The notes under the pieces were generated by a model, which was given only the letters and a program-made list of their open reading frames with translations, was not told the origin of the DNA and searched no databases. 64,000 bases of DNA. Source: an uncultured Pelagibacteraceae bacterium (GTDB taxonomy: Bacteria > Pseudomonadota > Alphaproteobacteria > Pelagibacterales > Pelagibacteraceae). The stretch lies in the NCBI GenBank assembly GCA_902528575.1, contig CABZSV010000001.1:62001-126000 (forward strand), in the 5' to 3' direction. Each line of letters starts with the position of its first letter. Within the stretch, counting starts at the first letter, position 1. Below, piece after piece: positions 1-9,066 of the stretch. A program made the position numbers and the translations under genes.

Positions 1-1073
1 CACAACAAAGTAGATTTCCAGATACTAGAGTTCATGTTTATTATCAACCCGTAGGAGTTGTTGCAGCTTTAGTTCCTTGGAATTTCCCAATAGTTTTAGC
101 ATCTAGAAAAATTTCTACTGCCCTAGCTGCAGGATGTTCTGTAATTTGTAAGCCAGATGTAATTACTCCTGGTGCTGTAATGGAATTAGTAAACATTTGT
201 AAAGAAGCTGGAGTACCTGATGGTGTTGTTAGTCTTTTGTCAGGTGATCCTGCTGAAATATCAAATGAATTAATGGAGTCTGATATAATTAAAAAAGTTT
301 CAGTTACTGGATCAACTAGAGTTGGTAAAATTATTTTAAAAAAAGCAGCTGATAAAGTCCAAAGAGTTACTATGGAGCTAAGCGGACACTCTCCTTTTAT
401 TGTATGTGAAGATGTAGATATGAACAAAGTAGCTGATATAGCAATAACTGGTAAATTTAGGAATAACGGTCAGGTCTGTATTTCACCTAATAGATTTTAT
501 ATCCAAGAAAACAGAAAAGAGGATTTTGTTAATGCTTTTATTGAAAGGGCAAAAAAATTAAAAATTGGAAACGGTATGGACGAAGGTGTTGATCTTGGAC
601 CTTTAACTACTGCTAAGAGATTGGAAGAAATAGAAAAACTAGTTGAAACTACTAAAAAAGAAGGAGCAAAAGTATTAATGGGTGGACAAAGACCTTCTGG
701 ATTCAACAAGGGATACTATTATGAACCAACGGTCTTTGATGATGTTAAAGATAATTTTACAATTATGAGAGAAGAGCCTTTCGGTCCACTAGTTCCAATT
801 TTAACTTTTAAAACTTTTGATGAAGTAATTGAAAGAGCAAATGATAATGACTTAGGATTATGTAGTTATTTATACACTAACTCTATGGATAAAGCTCACA
901 TTGGATCTGAGAAATTAGAGTCCGGTTGTGTTGCAGTTAATACTGGAGTTGTTGCTATTGCTGAGGCACCTTTTGGAGGAATAAAACAAACCGGTTATGG
1001 TCGTGAAGGTGGTTCAGGAGCGATAAAAGATTATCTAAATGTGAAATACACTCACATGGGATTAAAAATCTAG
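1..1073 (+). CDS. NAD(P)-dependent aldehyde dehydrogenase, succinate-semialdehyde dehydrogenase-like (5' truncated by window edge)
   Basis: Frame is open from base 3 upstream of the listed Met (QQSRFPDTRVHVYYQPVGVVAALVPWNFP...); PWNFP, VTGSTRVG, MELSGHSP and catalytic-Cys NNGQVCISPNRFY motifs. Confidence 0.93.
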   Translation, partial: QQSRFPDTRVHVYYQPVGVVAALVPWNFPIVLASRKISTALAAGCSVICKPDVITPGAVMELVNICKEAGVPDGVVSLLSGDPAEISNELMESDIIKKVSVTGSTRVGKIILKKAADKVQRVTMELSGHSPFIVCEDVDMNKVADIAITGKFRNNGQVCISPNRFYIQENRKEDFVNAFIERAKKLKIGNGMDEGVDLGPLTTAKRLEEIEKLVETTKKEGAKVLMGGQRPSGFNKGYYYEPTVFDDVKDNFTIMREEPFGPLVPILTFKTFDEVIERANDNDLGLCSYLYTNSMDKAHIGSEKLESGCVAVNTGVVAIAEAPFGGIKQTGYGREGGSGAIKDYLNVKYTHMGLKI

Positions 1074-1076
1074 GAA

Positions 1077-1871
1077 ATGAGAAAAAATAAAATCAAACAA
1101 ATGATGAAGGAAGGTAAGCCTGTTATTAATGGCTGGTGTGCAATTCCAAGTACAGCATCTGTTGAAGCAATGGCTCATCAAGGTTGGGATTCTTTAACTA
1201 TTGATATGCAGCATGGATTAGTCGACTACAGTAATGCGCTTCCTATGCTTCAAACAATATCAACAACGGAAGTAACTCCTTTAGCTAGAGTTAATTGGAA
1301 CGAACCAGGCCAAATTATGAAAATTTTAGATGCTGGATGTTACGGGATTGTTTGTCCGATGGTAAGTAATAAAAAAGAGGCTGAGAATTTTGTTCAAGCT
1401 TGCATGTATCCACCTGATGGTTACAGAAGTTTTGGTCCTATTAGAGGTTTAATTTATGGTGGAGCTGATTATGCAGATCACGCTAATGAAGAAATACTAA
1501 AATTAGCAATGATAGAAACCAAAGAATCTTTAGAAAATCTTGATGAGATAATGTCTACACCAGGTGTCGATGGTATTTATATTGGACCAGCAGATTTAAG
1601 TTTAGCAATAGGTGAAAAACCTGGTTTTGATAGGTCAGAGACTACAAAAGCTTATTCTGAAATTTTAAGAATTCTAGAACACGCTAAAAAAAATAATATT
1701 TTCGCAGGAATTCATAACGGTACTACTGAATATGCTACTAAGATGATCGAAAAAGGTTTTGATTTTGTAACTATAGCATCTGATTTAAGAGCTTTAAGTG
1801 CTGGAGCTAAAGCTACAGTGGATAAAATGAAGGGTTCTTTATCAAAAAAAGACGACAACTCTACTTACTAA
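1077..1871 (+). CDS. HpcH/HpaI-family class II aldolase
   Basis: WDSLTIDMQHGLVDY, YIGPADLSLAIG, AGIHNG motifs; 264 aa. Confidence 0.9.
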   Translation: MRKNKIKQMMKEGKPVINGWCAIPSTASVEAMAHQGWDSLTIDMQHGLVDYSNALPMLQTISTTEVTPLARVNWNEPGQIMKILDAGCYGIVCPMVSNKKEAENFVQACMYPPDGYRSFGPIRGLIYGGADYADHANEEILKLAMIETKESLENLDEIMSTPGVDGIYIGPADLSLAIGEKPGFDRSETTKAYSEILRILEHAKKNNIFAGIHNGTTEYATKMIEKGFDFVTIASDLRALSAGAKATVDKMKGSLSKKDDNSTY

Positions 1872-2683
1872 TCAAGTTGTTCTAAAAATTCCTCAAATTG
1901 TTTTTTTTCTAAATTAGAAGATTGTTTTTTTCCTGGAAATTTTCCATTCATTGAATCTTTTTTAAAAGCCTTCAGAGCCTTTACTCTTTCTAGTTTAATT
2001 TCATTTCTAAGTCTCAGTAAATTTCCATATGCTTTTGAATGTCTTGGGGGATTTTCTGTATCACCACAGATATCTTCCATAAATAAATACATTACATCAG
2101 CGTTTTTACCTGAGCCTAATGAAACAGTAACTATATCTGTACGCTTTGAAATTTCACCCATTACATTTTCGGGTATTACTTCACACTCAGCCGAAAAAGC
2201 ACCTGCATCTTCTAATTTTTTAAACTTTTGAAAAAGTTCGTATGCTTCATCAGCAGTTTTACCCACAGCTCTTAAGCCGCCAATCCAAGTAGATTTTCTT
2301 GGAACTAAACCTAAATGACCCATTACTGGAACATCTTCCTTAGCCAGCATTTCAACTATATCCATACTTCTTGGTGTCATAACTGCATCCGCACCATTCT
2401 CTAATGCTTTAAAAGCTCCACGCATAATATCCTCTGCTGTTACAAACTCATTTAATACTAAAGCAGCTGTTAAAAATAAATTTTTTGAACCTTCTCTTAC
2501 AGGAATTACATTTTTTGCATTTGATATAATCATATCAAAGCCTGCTTTTTCAGCTGCTTCAGCTTCCTCAACACTATTCGCTGTAACTTGTGTAAATTTT
2601 CTTTTTCCTTTTGCTGCTTTTAAATCCCCAACAGTCAAAGTTCTTTTTGCTGGTTTAGCAGCCCACGTATAGATATTCTTCAT
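1868..2683 (-). CDS. Divergent PanB-like (ketopantoate hydroxymethyltransferase / PEP-mutase superfamily) protein
   Basis: PVMGHLGLVPRKSTWIGGLRAVGKT and LEDAGAFSAECEVIPENV resemble PanB; N-terminal metal-binding region diverged. Confidence 0.7.
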   Translation of the reverse strand: MKNIYTWAAKPAKRTLTVGDLKAAKGKRKFTQVTANSVEEAEAAEKAGFDMIISNAKNVIPVREGSKNLFLTAALVLNEFVTAEDIMRGAFKALENGADAVMTPRSMDIVEMLAKEDVPVMGHLGLVPRKSTWIGGLRAVGKTADEAYELFQKFKKLEDAGAFSAECEVIPENVMGEISKRTDIVTVSLGSGKNADVMYLFMEDICGDTENPPRHSKAYGNLLRLRNEIKLERVKALKAFKKDSMNGKFPGKKQSSNLEKKQFEEFLEQLD

Positions 2684-3096
2684 TTAACCCCTTTATAAAG
2701 AATATCTCTCCTATCAATAAATTCCTCAAAGGTTTTAATGGTAATTACTGAAGGTAAAATAAATATAGATCTTTTGTCTCTCTCGTTTCTTATAATTCTA
2801 AAATAACCTTTTTTAATTGCTGTATCGATATAGACGTTCGAGGTCAAATATGATTTCTCGATTACTTTAAGTAATTGATTTTTAGTAATTGATTTATTTT
2901 TATAATAAGCAAGCATAACCATATGCAACATTATCCAATGTTGCGGGGTTAAAGAAAACCAATTCAATAATTCATTAGCTAATCTACCTTCAAAATCTCC
3001 AAGTGATATTTCTGCTAATTGAATTCTTTTTTGAGTAAGTTTTGGAATTTTTTTTTGTTCTTCAAAGTGCTTGGGATACTTGAACTGTCTTTTCAT
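2680..3096 (-). CDS. Putative winged-helix (MarR-like) transcriptional regulator
   Basis: 138 aa; LLNWFSLTPQHWIMLHMVM...KSYLTSNVYIDTAIKKGYFRIIRNERDKRSIFI resembles a winged-helix with a 'NERDKRS' wing. Confidence 0.55.
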   Translation of the reverse strand: MKRQFKYPKHFEEQKKIPKLTQKRIQLAEISLGDFEGRLANELLNWFSLTPQHWIMLHMVMLAYYKNKSITKNQLLKVIEKSYLTSNVYIDTAIKKGYFRIIRNERDKRSIFILPSVITIKTFEEFIDRRDILYKGVK

Positions 3097-3124
3097 TTAA
3101 ATAAATTTAAACTCATTGAGTTTT

Positions 3125-4102
3125 CTATTCAATACTATTTTTACTTAATAGTTCTTTATAAATGTTGTTAACTCTATGAACTTCTGTTGCGGTATTAAAA
3201 TAACCTTCATATTCTATTTCTTCAGGTGATACATCAAAATGATAATGTCCTGCATCTCTCTCATGTTCGTAAGAATGAAAATGAGTATGTTCACCAGACT
3301 CTCTTAGATTTAATTCTCCTCCGGTAGGATCACCAGTCCAAAGAATAGAATAACATTGTAATTTTGGTCCAACCGGTTCATAAAATTGAAGAAAATCTTT
3401 TACACATTTCATTTGTTTTGGATCGTAATACTCGTGTTTAATATCTTTATAATCAGGCTGCACATGTGATCTTATTTTTCCATTTAATACTCTAAATACG
3501 CCAGCAAGAGACAAATGTTCATTGTCTTTAATTTTTAAATTTTTTGATAAAGAAGACCTCATTGCTTGAGGCAAAGAACCTTGTTCTCCATTTCTACCTT
3601 TGATTTTTATTTTAATAACTTTTCCCTGTTTACCGTCTGTATAATAGATGTTTCCAAGTCCACCATGTTTTTTTGCTGAATACTTTTCAACAATACATTT
3701 TTTATCTGGACTTACTCTTGCTATTATTGATTTAGACTCATCAGTTATTAAGTTTTCATTAATAACTAATTCTCCACAATGACCATTTAAACATGACATT
3801 GCACCTGATCCAGCTCCTAAAGCATAAGATTTTTCAGAATCAATCATTTTAGATATTTCTTCATAATCAAATTCTGCACCAATAAATTTTGGATCATGCA
3901 TATAAGGCTCTCCACCAACATCTATTATTTTTTGATTTCCACTTATTCCTTCTGATGGACAATCCCAATCTCTTAGATTTGGGCAATCTACTACTTCTAC
4001 CTCAACGTTTTTGAAATTTTCAGACAATCCTTTTCTTAACGCATCTGAAATATCTTCTAATGGATAATCTTTAAAAGTTCCTTTTTCTATTTTTAATTGC
4101 AT
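3125..4102 (-). CDS. DUF1907 / C11orf54-like ester hydrolase homologue
   Basis: C-terminal FYEPVGPKLQCYSI...EHTHFHSYEHERDAGHYHFDVSPEEIEYEGYF with the His-rich metal-site pattern of C11orf54/PTD012. Confidence 0.75.
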   Translation of the reverse strand: MQLKIEKGTFKDYPLEDISDALRKGLSENFKNVEVEVVDCPNLRDWDCPSEGISGNQKIIDVGGEPYMHDPKFIGAEFDYEEISKMIDSEKSYALGAGSGAMSCLNGHCGELVINENLITDESKSIIARVSPDKKCIVEKYSAKKHGGLGNIYYTDGKQGKVIKIKIKGRNGEQGSLPQAMRSSLSKNLKIKDNEHLSLAGVFRVLNGKIRSHVQPDYKDIKHEYYDPKQMKCVKDFLQFYEPVGPKLQCYSILWTGDPTGGELNLRESGEHTHFHSYEHERDAGHYHFDVSPEEIEYEGYFNTATEVHRVNNIYKELLSKNSIE

Positions 4103-4130
4103 GATGATAATAAGCTATAATTTATTTTGC

Positions 4131-4150
4131 ATATTGTCTATAGATAATAT
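4131..4150. promoter_or_regulatory. 20-bp near-perfect palindrome in a divergent promoter region (putative operator)
   Basis: ATATTGTCTA|TAGATAATAT, one mismatched pair; between TTGCAT (4127) and TATAAT (4152). Confidence 0.45.
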
Positions 4151-4190
4151 ATATAATTTCTATACATAAATAATTTTAAATAAGGTAACG

Positions 4191-5135
4191 ATGATTAACA
4201 AAGATTTGAAAGTAGCTGTCCTTGGTGCAGGAGCGATGGGTTGCTTGTTTGGAGGTTTGCTTGCAGAAAAAGGTTTAAATGTAATTTTAATTGATGTTTG
4301 GAAAGAGCATGTAGATGCAATTAATAAAGATGGTTTAAAAATGGATGGACATGGTGGTGATCGAGTAATCAATGTTAAAGCTACTTCAGATCCATCTTCT
4401 TTAGATAAAGTAGATGCTGTAATAGTTATGTGTAAAGCTACTGCTTTAGAGCCAGCATTAAACAGTATTAAAAATATCATAGGAGATAAAACAGTATTTA
4501 TGTCTTTTCAAAATGGTATTGGTCATGAAGCAATTATTCAAAGTATTGTGGGTAATGAAAAAGTAATTGGTGGGACAACTACTCAAGCATCAAACATTTT
4601 AGGACCAGGTCATATTATGAATCATGGTTCGTTACCATCTTGGATTGGTGAGTACGAGGGAGGAATTACTGATAGAATTAAAGAAATAGCAGATACTTTT
4701 ACAGAACATAATCTTGAAATGATTGCGGCTGAAGATGTAAAGAAAAGAAAATGGATGAAGCTTTTTGCTTTAACAGCAATTGGACCATTATCTGCAATTT
4801 TTGATCTTCATCATACTGACTTGTATATAAACAACAAAGCAAACGAAGTATCTCGAGGATTGGGTAAAGAAATAATTTTAGAAACTAGGGAAGTTGCACT
4901 TGCTGATGGTGTAAATGTGTCTGAAGATGAATGCTTATTTATGTTCAATAAAATTGTAGATTCAATGCAAACTAACAAGTCATCTATGGCTTTTGACGTT
5001 CAATACAAGAGAAAAACTGAAATAGATTTTATTAGTGGTGCAGTTTCAAAAATAGGTAAAAAACATGGTGTAAAAACACCTTTAAATGATCTTATGTATA
5101 AAATGATTAAAGTGAAAGAAGGTATGTACAGCTAA
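4191..5135 (+). CDS. Ketopantoate reductase family (PanE/ApbA-like) dehydrogenase
   Basis: VAVLGAGAMGCLFGGLLA Rossmann motif; KRKWMKLFALTAIGPLSAI; RKTEIDFISGAV. Confidence 0.82.
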   Translation: MINKDLKVAVLGAGAMGCLFGGLLAEKGLNVILIDVWKEHVDAINKDGLKMDGHGGDRVINVKATSDPSSLDKVDAVIVMCKATALEPALNSIKNIIGDKTVFMSFQNGIGHEAIIQSIVGNEKVIGGTTTQASNILGPGHIMNHGSLPSWIGEYEGGITDRIKEIADTFTEHNLEMIAAEDVKKRKWMKLFALTAIGPLSAIFDLHHTDLYINNKANEVSRGLGKEIILETREVALADGVNVSEDECLFMFNKIVDSMQTNKSSMAFDVQYKRKTEIDFISGAVSKIGKKHGVKTPLNDLMYKMIKVKEGMYS

Positions 5136-6005
5136 ATGCTCAGTACAAATAAATTAAAAAAAATCAAAAGTAACTTTCCTGTTTTAGTTGGAGACAACAT
5201 TGTTTCGAAAAAAATCTGTAATTTATTAATTAAAGAAATAAGCAACTCAAAATCATTTGATGATATGATTATGGGAGGTAGAAGCAGGATTAATAAAGGT
5301 TCTAAAAATTTTAATTTATATATTAAAAATTCAGTTAATTCTGCAAAACTTTTTAAGCTTTTTAATAGTAAGTCTTTTTATAAAAAAATTGAAAATCTTT
5401 TTACAAAAAATTTTGAGGATGGATCATGGGTAAATTTACATAAACCAAAATCATTTAATCCTAAAAAGTTCACTATAAAAAAAAAATTAAATTCTAGTGA
5501 ATTAAAAAAAATGTTGGGTAACAACTATACAAATCCTAAAGTAAATTTAGATATAGACTTTTCGGTATCAAAGGGAGGGTATAGATTGAGACCTCATCGA
5601 GATGATATAACTAGATTATATAATTTCTTAATTTATTTAACAGACATTCCAAAAAAGAATGGTGGCTCTCTAACTATTTATAGAAAAAAAGCAAAAAAAA
5701 ATTTAAGAAAAAGCTTTAGAAGATTTCCAAAAATAACCGAACTTGAAATAGTGAAGTCTTTTACGCCAAAAAAAGGAACCGTTGTTTTTTTTCAGTCTAC
5801 TCCAAATTCCTATCATGGCGTGAAGCGGTTTATAGAAAGAAATTGTCCAAAACGTTTTTTCATTTATGGAAGTTATGCCTTAAATAAACCGGTTATATGG
5901 AATTACAAAGGGATTTCATATTATCCGCACATAATTAGCACCAAAAAAAGAATGTTAACCTCTTTTCATGATGCGAACTATTTAACCACAGCACCAAAAC
6001 ATTGA
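5136..6005 (+). CDS. 2OG-Fe(II) oxygenase (prolyl-hydroxylase-like)
   Basis: HxD in PHRDDITRLYNFLIYLTDIPKKNGGSLTIY; distal His in SYHGV and RFFIYGSY. Confidence 0.75.
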   Translation: MLSTNKLKKIKSNFPVLVGDNIVSKKICNLLIKEISNSKSFDDMIMGGRSRINKGSKNFNLYIKNSVNSAKLFKLFNSKSFYKKIENLFTKNFEDGSWVNLHKPKSFNPKKFTIKKKLNSSELKKMLGNNYTNPKVNLDIDFSVSKGGYRLRPHRDDITRLYNFLIYLTDIPKKNGGSLTIYRKKAKKNLRKSFRRFPKITELEIVKSFTPKKGTVVFFQSTPNSYHGVKRFIERNCPKRFFIYGSYALNKPVIWNYKGISYYPHIISTKKRMLTSFHDANYLTTAPKH

Positions 6006-6033
6006 AATATTGTTAATGATAAAATAAATTTTA

Positions 6034-7020
6034 ATGATGACAAATAGTCTTCAAAAAAAATTATATGAGAATGGGTACTTGATTGTTAAAAATGTACTTA
6101 ATTTTAGAAGAGACTTAAAACCAATTCTAAATGATATGGAATTTGTTATGGATTGTCTTATCCAAAAATATGCAAAAAAAAGAGATATAAAAAAAGTTCT
6201 TAATTTTGATTTTAAAAAAAAATATTCTTATATCTCAAAGCTTGATATTTATGATTTGGATCAGTATTTTAATACCCGATTGCCAAGAGACCACGTAAAA
6301 AAAGATAGTGATTATTTTGCTACTCAATCATTATGGAATTTAATTACTAATAAAAAAATTTTGGATGTTGTAGAAAAAATTTTAGGTAAAGAAATAATGT
6401 CTAACCCTGTTCAAAATACTAGAATTAAACAACCTGAAAAAAAATTACCCGTGGGATCAATTCATGATGGTTTAAGTGGCAGAACACCATGGCATCAAGA
6501 TGCTGCTGTTTTAAATTCAAGAGGACAAAAATTAACTGACATGGTTACTGTATGGATCCCTTTTACTAAAACAACTAAGAAAAATGGATGCATGATTACA
6601 GTAAAAAAGATAAATAAAATGGGATTATTAAATCATGTATCAGGATACAGAGGGCAAGTAGAATTAAAAAATAGTAAACTACTTGATGACATGGAGCATA
6701 TTTATTTAGAAGCAAATGTTGGAGATGTAATATTATTGCATAAACATTCTATACATTGCTCTTTACCAAATAGATCAAATGATTTTAGGATAAGTGCTGA
6801 TCTAAGATATAATGTTGCTGGACAACCATCAGGTAGAGAACCACTTCCAAATTTTTATGTAAGAAGTAAAAATAAAAAAAATCTCAAAGTTCAAAATTTT
6901 AAACAATGGTTATCTCTATGGGAAAAGGCAAAAGAAAAATGTATACCAAGAAAATATGCCTTTAAATATCCACTTCCAACGTATAAAAATAATAAAAGAG
7001 ACTTATCTAATTTAGTTTAA
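6034..7020 (+). CDS. Phytanoyl-CoA dioxygenase (PhyH) family protein
   Basis: TPWHQDAAVL...TVWIPFTKTTKKNGCM...HKHSIHCSLPNRSNDFRISADLRY. Confidence 0.85.
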   Translation: MMTNSLQKKLYENGYLIVKNVLNFRRDLKPILNDMEFVMDCLIQKYAKKRDIKKVLNFDFKKKYSYISKLDIYDLDQYFNTRLPRDHVKKDSDYFATQSLWNLITNKKILDVVEKILGKEIMSNPVQNTRIKQPEKKLPVGSIHDGLSGRTPWHQDAAVLNSRGQKLTDMVTVWIPFTKTTKKNGCMITVKKINKMGLLNHVSGYRGQVELKNSKLLDDMEHIYLEANVGDVILLHKHSIHCSLPNRSNDFRISADLRYNVAGQPSGREPLPNFYVRSKNKKNLKVQNFKQWLSLWEKAKEKCIPRKYAFKYPLPTYKNNKRDLSNLV

Positions 7021-7036
7021 TATTTATAAATAATTA

Positions 7037-7961
7037 ATGACTAAAATTTTAATTACTGAATTCATCAACCAAAATAGTTTAGAAAATTTAAATAAAAAAT
7101 TTGATGTTAACTACGATGAAAAATTATGTGAAGATAAAAAAGAAATAATAAAAATAATTAAAGACTATGATGGTCTAATTGTAAGAAATAAAACTCAAGT
7201 AAATTTAGATATTTTAAAAAATGCATTTAAATTAAAATTTATTGGAAGGTTAGGTGTTGGTTTGGACAATATTGATACAGAATATTGTAAAAATAAAAAC
7301 ATTCATGTTCAGCCAGCTACAGGAATGAATGCAGACTCTGTTGCTGAATATGTTGTTTCTTCATCAATGTTTCTTATAAAAAAAAATCCCAATGTTTCAC
7401 AATGGAACTATTAAAGGTGAATGGCCAAGAACAACAATTAAGTCGACAGAAATAAAACAAAAGAATTTAGGAATAATTGGATTTGGCACAATTGGAAAAA
7501 AAGTTGCTGAGTATTCTTTAAAAAACGGTTTAAAGATTTTGGCCTACGATCCTTATATTAGCAAATTAAATGATAAAGAAATTGATGCTAAATTATCAAG
7601 TTTAAATGAGATATATGAAAAATCAGATATCATTTCCATACACCTACCTTTAACAGATGAAACCAAAAATATGATAAATAAATCATCATTTTCTCAAATG
7701 AAAAATAAACCGATTATAATAAATACTTCTAGAGGAAGCATCATAAATGAAAGTGATTTAATTGAAGCTTACCATAAAAATATTATTTCTGGCTTTGCTC
7801 TAGACGTGTTTGAAAAAGAACCAATAGAGAGTGAATTTTATAACAAAATAAAACCAGGTATGAATTGTATATTAACACCTCATATTTCTGGTGTAACAAC
7901 AGAGTCAAACATCAGAGTAAGTGACTTTATAGTTAAAAAAATTACAGATTTTTTTAACTAA
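7037..7961 (+). pseudogene. D-isomer 2-hydroxyacid dehydrogenase (SerA-like) split by a frameshift
   Basis: ORFs 7037-7414 and 7392-7961 are N- and C-terminal parts; removing one A from the A9 run at 7378-7386 joins them as ...FLIKKIPMFHNGTIKGEWPR... Confidence 0.85.
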
Positions 7962-9036
7962 TTATTTCTTCTAGATTTATTAATCGACCTTGTTTTATTG
8001 ATTGTTCTGCAGCCTCTCCCACAGCAACAGCAATTAAACCATCTTCTAATGAAACCTCTGGATCTGAATTATTTTCAATAGCTTTCAAAAAAGCTAAGTG
8101 TTCGTAGTAAGTAGATCCATGATGGTGGCCGGCCTCAAGAATTTTTTTATCTACTTCAATATTTTCGATATGTGTTTTACCATCTCTCATTCCAATTCTT
8201 ATATTTGATGAGGTTTTACCTGAGTCATCGGAGGGCACTGAAGTTTCAATTTTTCCTTTATTTCCTGTGGCTACAAGCTCTTCTTGCATATCAGAATTTT
8301 CTGCAAACATACAAAGCTCAAGTAAACTTCTTGCTCCATTTTCAAAATTTACAATCACATAGGCATTATCAATGATGTCTGGCTTTTTTCCATTATACAC
8401 TTCATCTAAATGGTTAACGTCTTGACCACCGCTTGCATAAACACTTAGTGGCTTACTTTGGATAATCAATCTCATTAAATCAAAGAAATGGCAGCATTTT
8501 TCAACAAGTGTACCACCGGTATTTTCTTCAAAACGATTCCAATCATTTACTTTTTTTAAAAAAGGAAATCTATGTTCCCTTATAGTTAAAGTCTTTAAAT
8601 CACCAATTTTGTTATTATGAATTTCATTAATAAACTTTGAAACTGGAGGCATATATCTATACTCCATCGCAGTCCAAAATACTGAAGGATAATCTTTTGT
8701 AAGTTTTTTTATTTCTAAACAATCTTTTGTATTAGTGCATAATGGTTTTTCTACTAATATGTGTTTTTTAGTTTTGATTACATCTTTCAAGATTTCTAAA
8801 TGAGTAAAGTTGGGGGATGAAATTAAGTATACATCAACAATATTTTTTTCAATCATTTCTAAATGATTTTTAAAACAAAAAATTTTTGTTTTTATAATTT
8901 CTTTACACTGATTTAATGAATCTTCATGAGGATCAGCAAGTGCAACTACTTCAGCATTATCAATTAATGATATATTTAAAATATGTTCTCGAGCCATTGT
9001 CCCTGCTCCAATAATTCCATATTTTATTTTTTTCAT
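7954..9036 (-). CDS. Gfo/Idh/MocA family oxidoreductase
   Basis: KYGIIGAGTMAREHI, HILVEKPLCTN, ENTGGTLVEKCCHFFDLMRLI. Confidence 0.9.
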   Translation of the reverse strand: MKKIKYGIIGAGTMAREHILNISLIDNAEVVALADPHEDSLNQCKEIIKTKIFCFKNHLEMIEKNIVDVYLISSPNFTHLEILKDVIKTKKHILVEKPLCTNTKDCLEIKKLTKDYPSVFWTAMEYRYMPPVSKFINEIHNNKIGDLKTLTIREHRFPFLKKVNDWNRFEENTGGTLVEKCCHFFDLMRLIIQSKPLSVYASGGQDVNHLDEVYNGKKPDIIDNAYVIVNFENGARSLLELCMFAENSDMQEELVATGNKGKIETSVPSDDSGKTSSNIRIGMRDGKTHIENIEVDKKILEAGHHHGSTYYEHLAFLKAIENNSDPEVSLEDGLIAVAVGEAAEQSIKQGRLINLEEIIS

Positions 9037-9066
9037 ATTCTGTTTGTATCAGTTTAATTTAAAAAC

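Noticed and set aside
44-427. Minus-strand ORF inside the aldehyde dehydrogenase
   Set aside because: Antisense to a well-supported conserved CDS; no recognisable motifs. The same applies to 497-709, 4160-4480, 12637-12873, 13647-13967, 14284-14538, 29367-29687, 36809-37219, 59083-59637 and similar.
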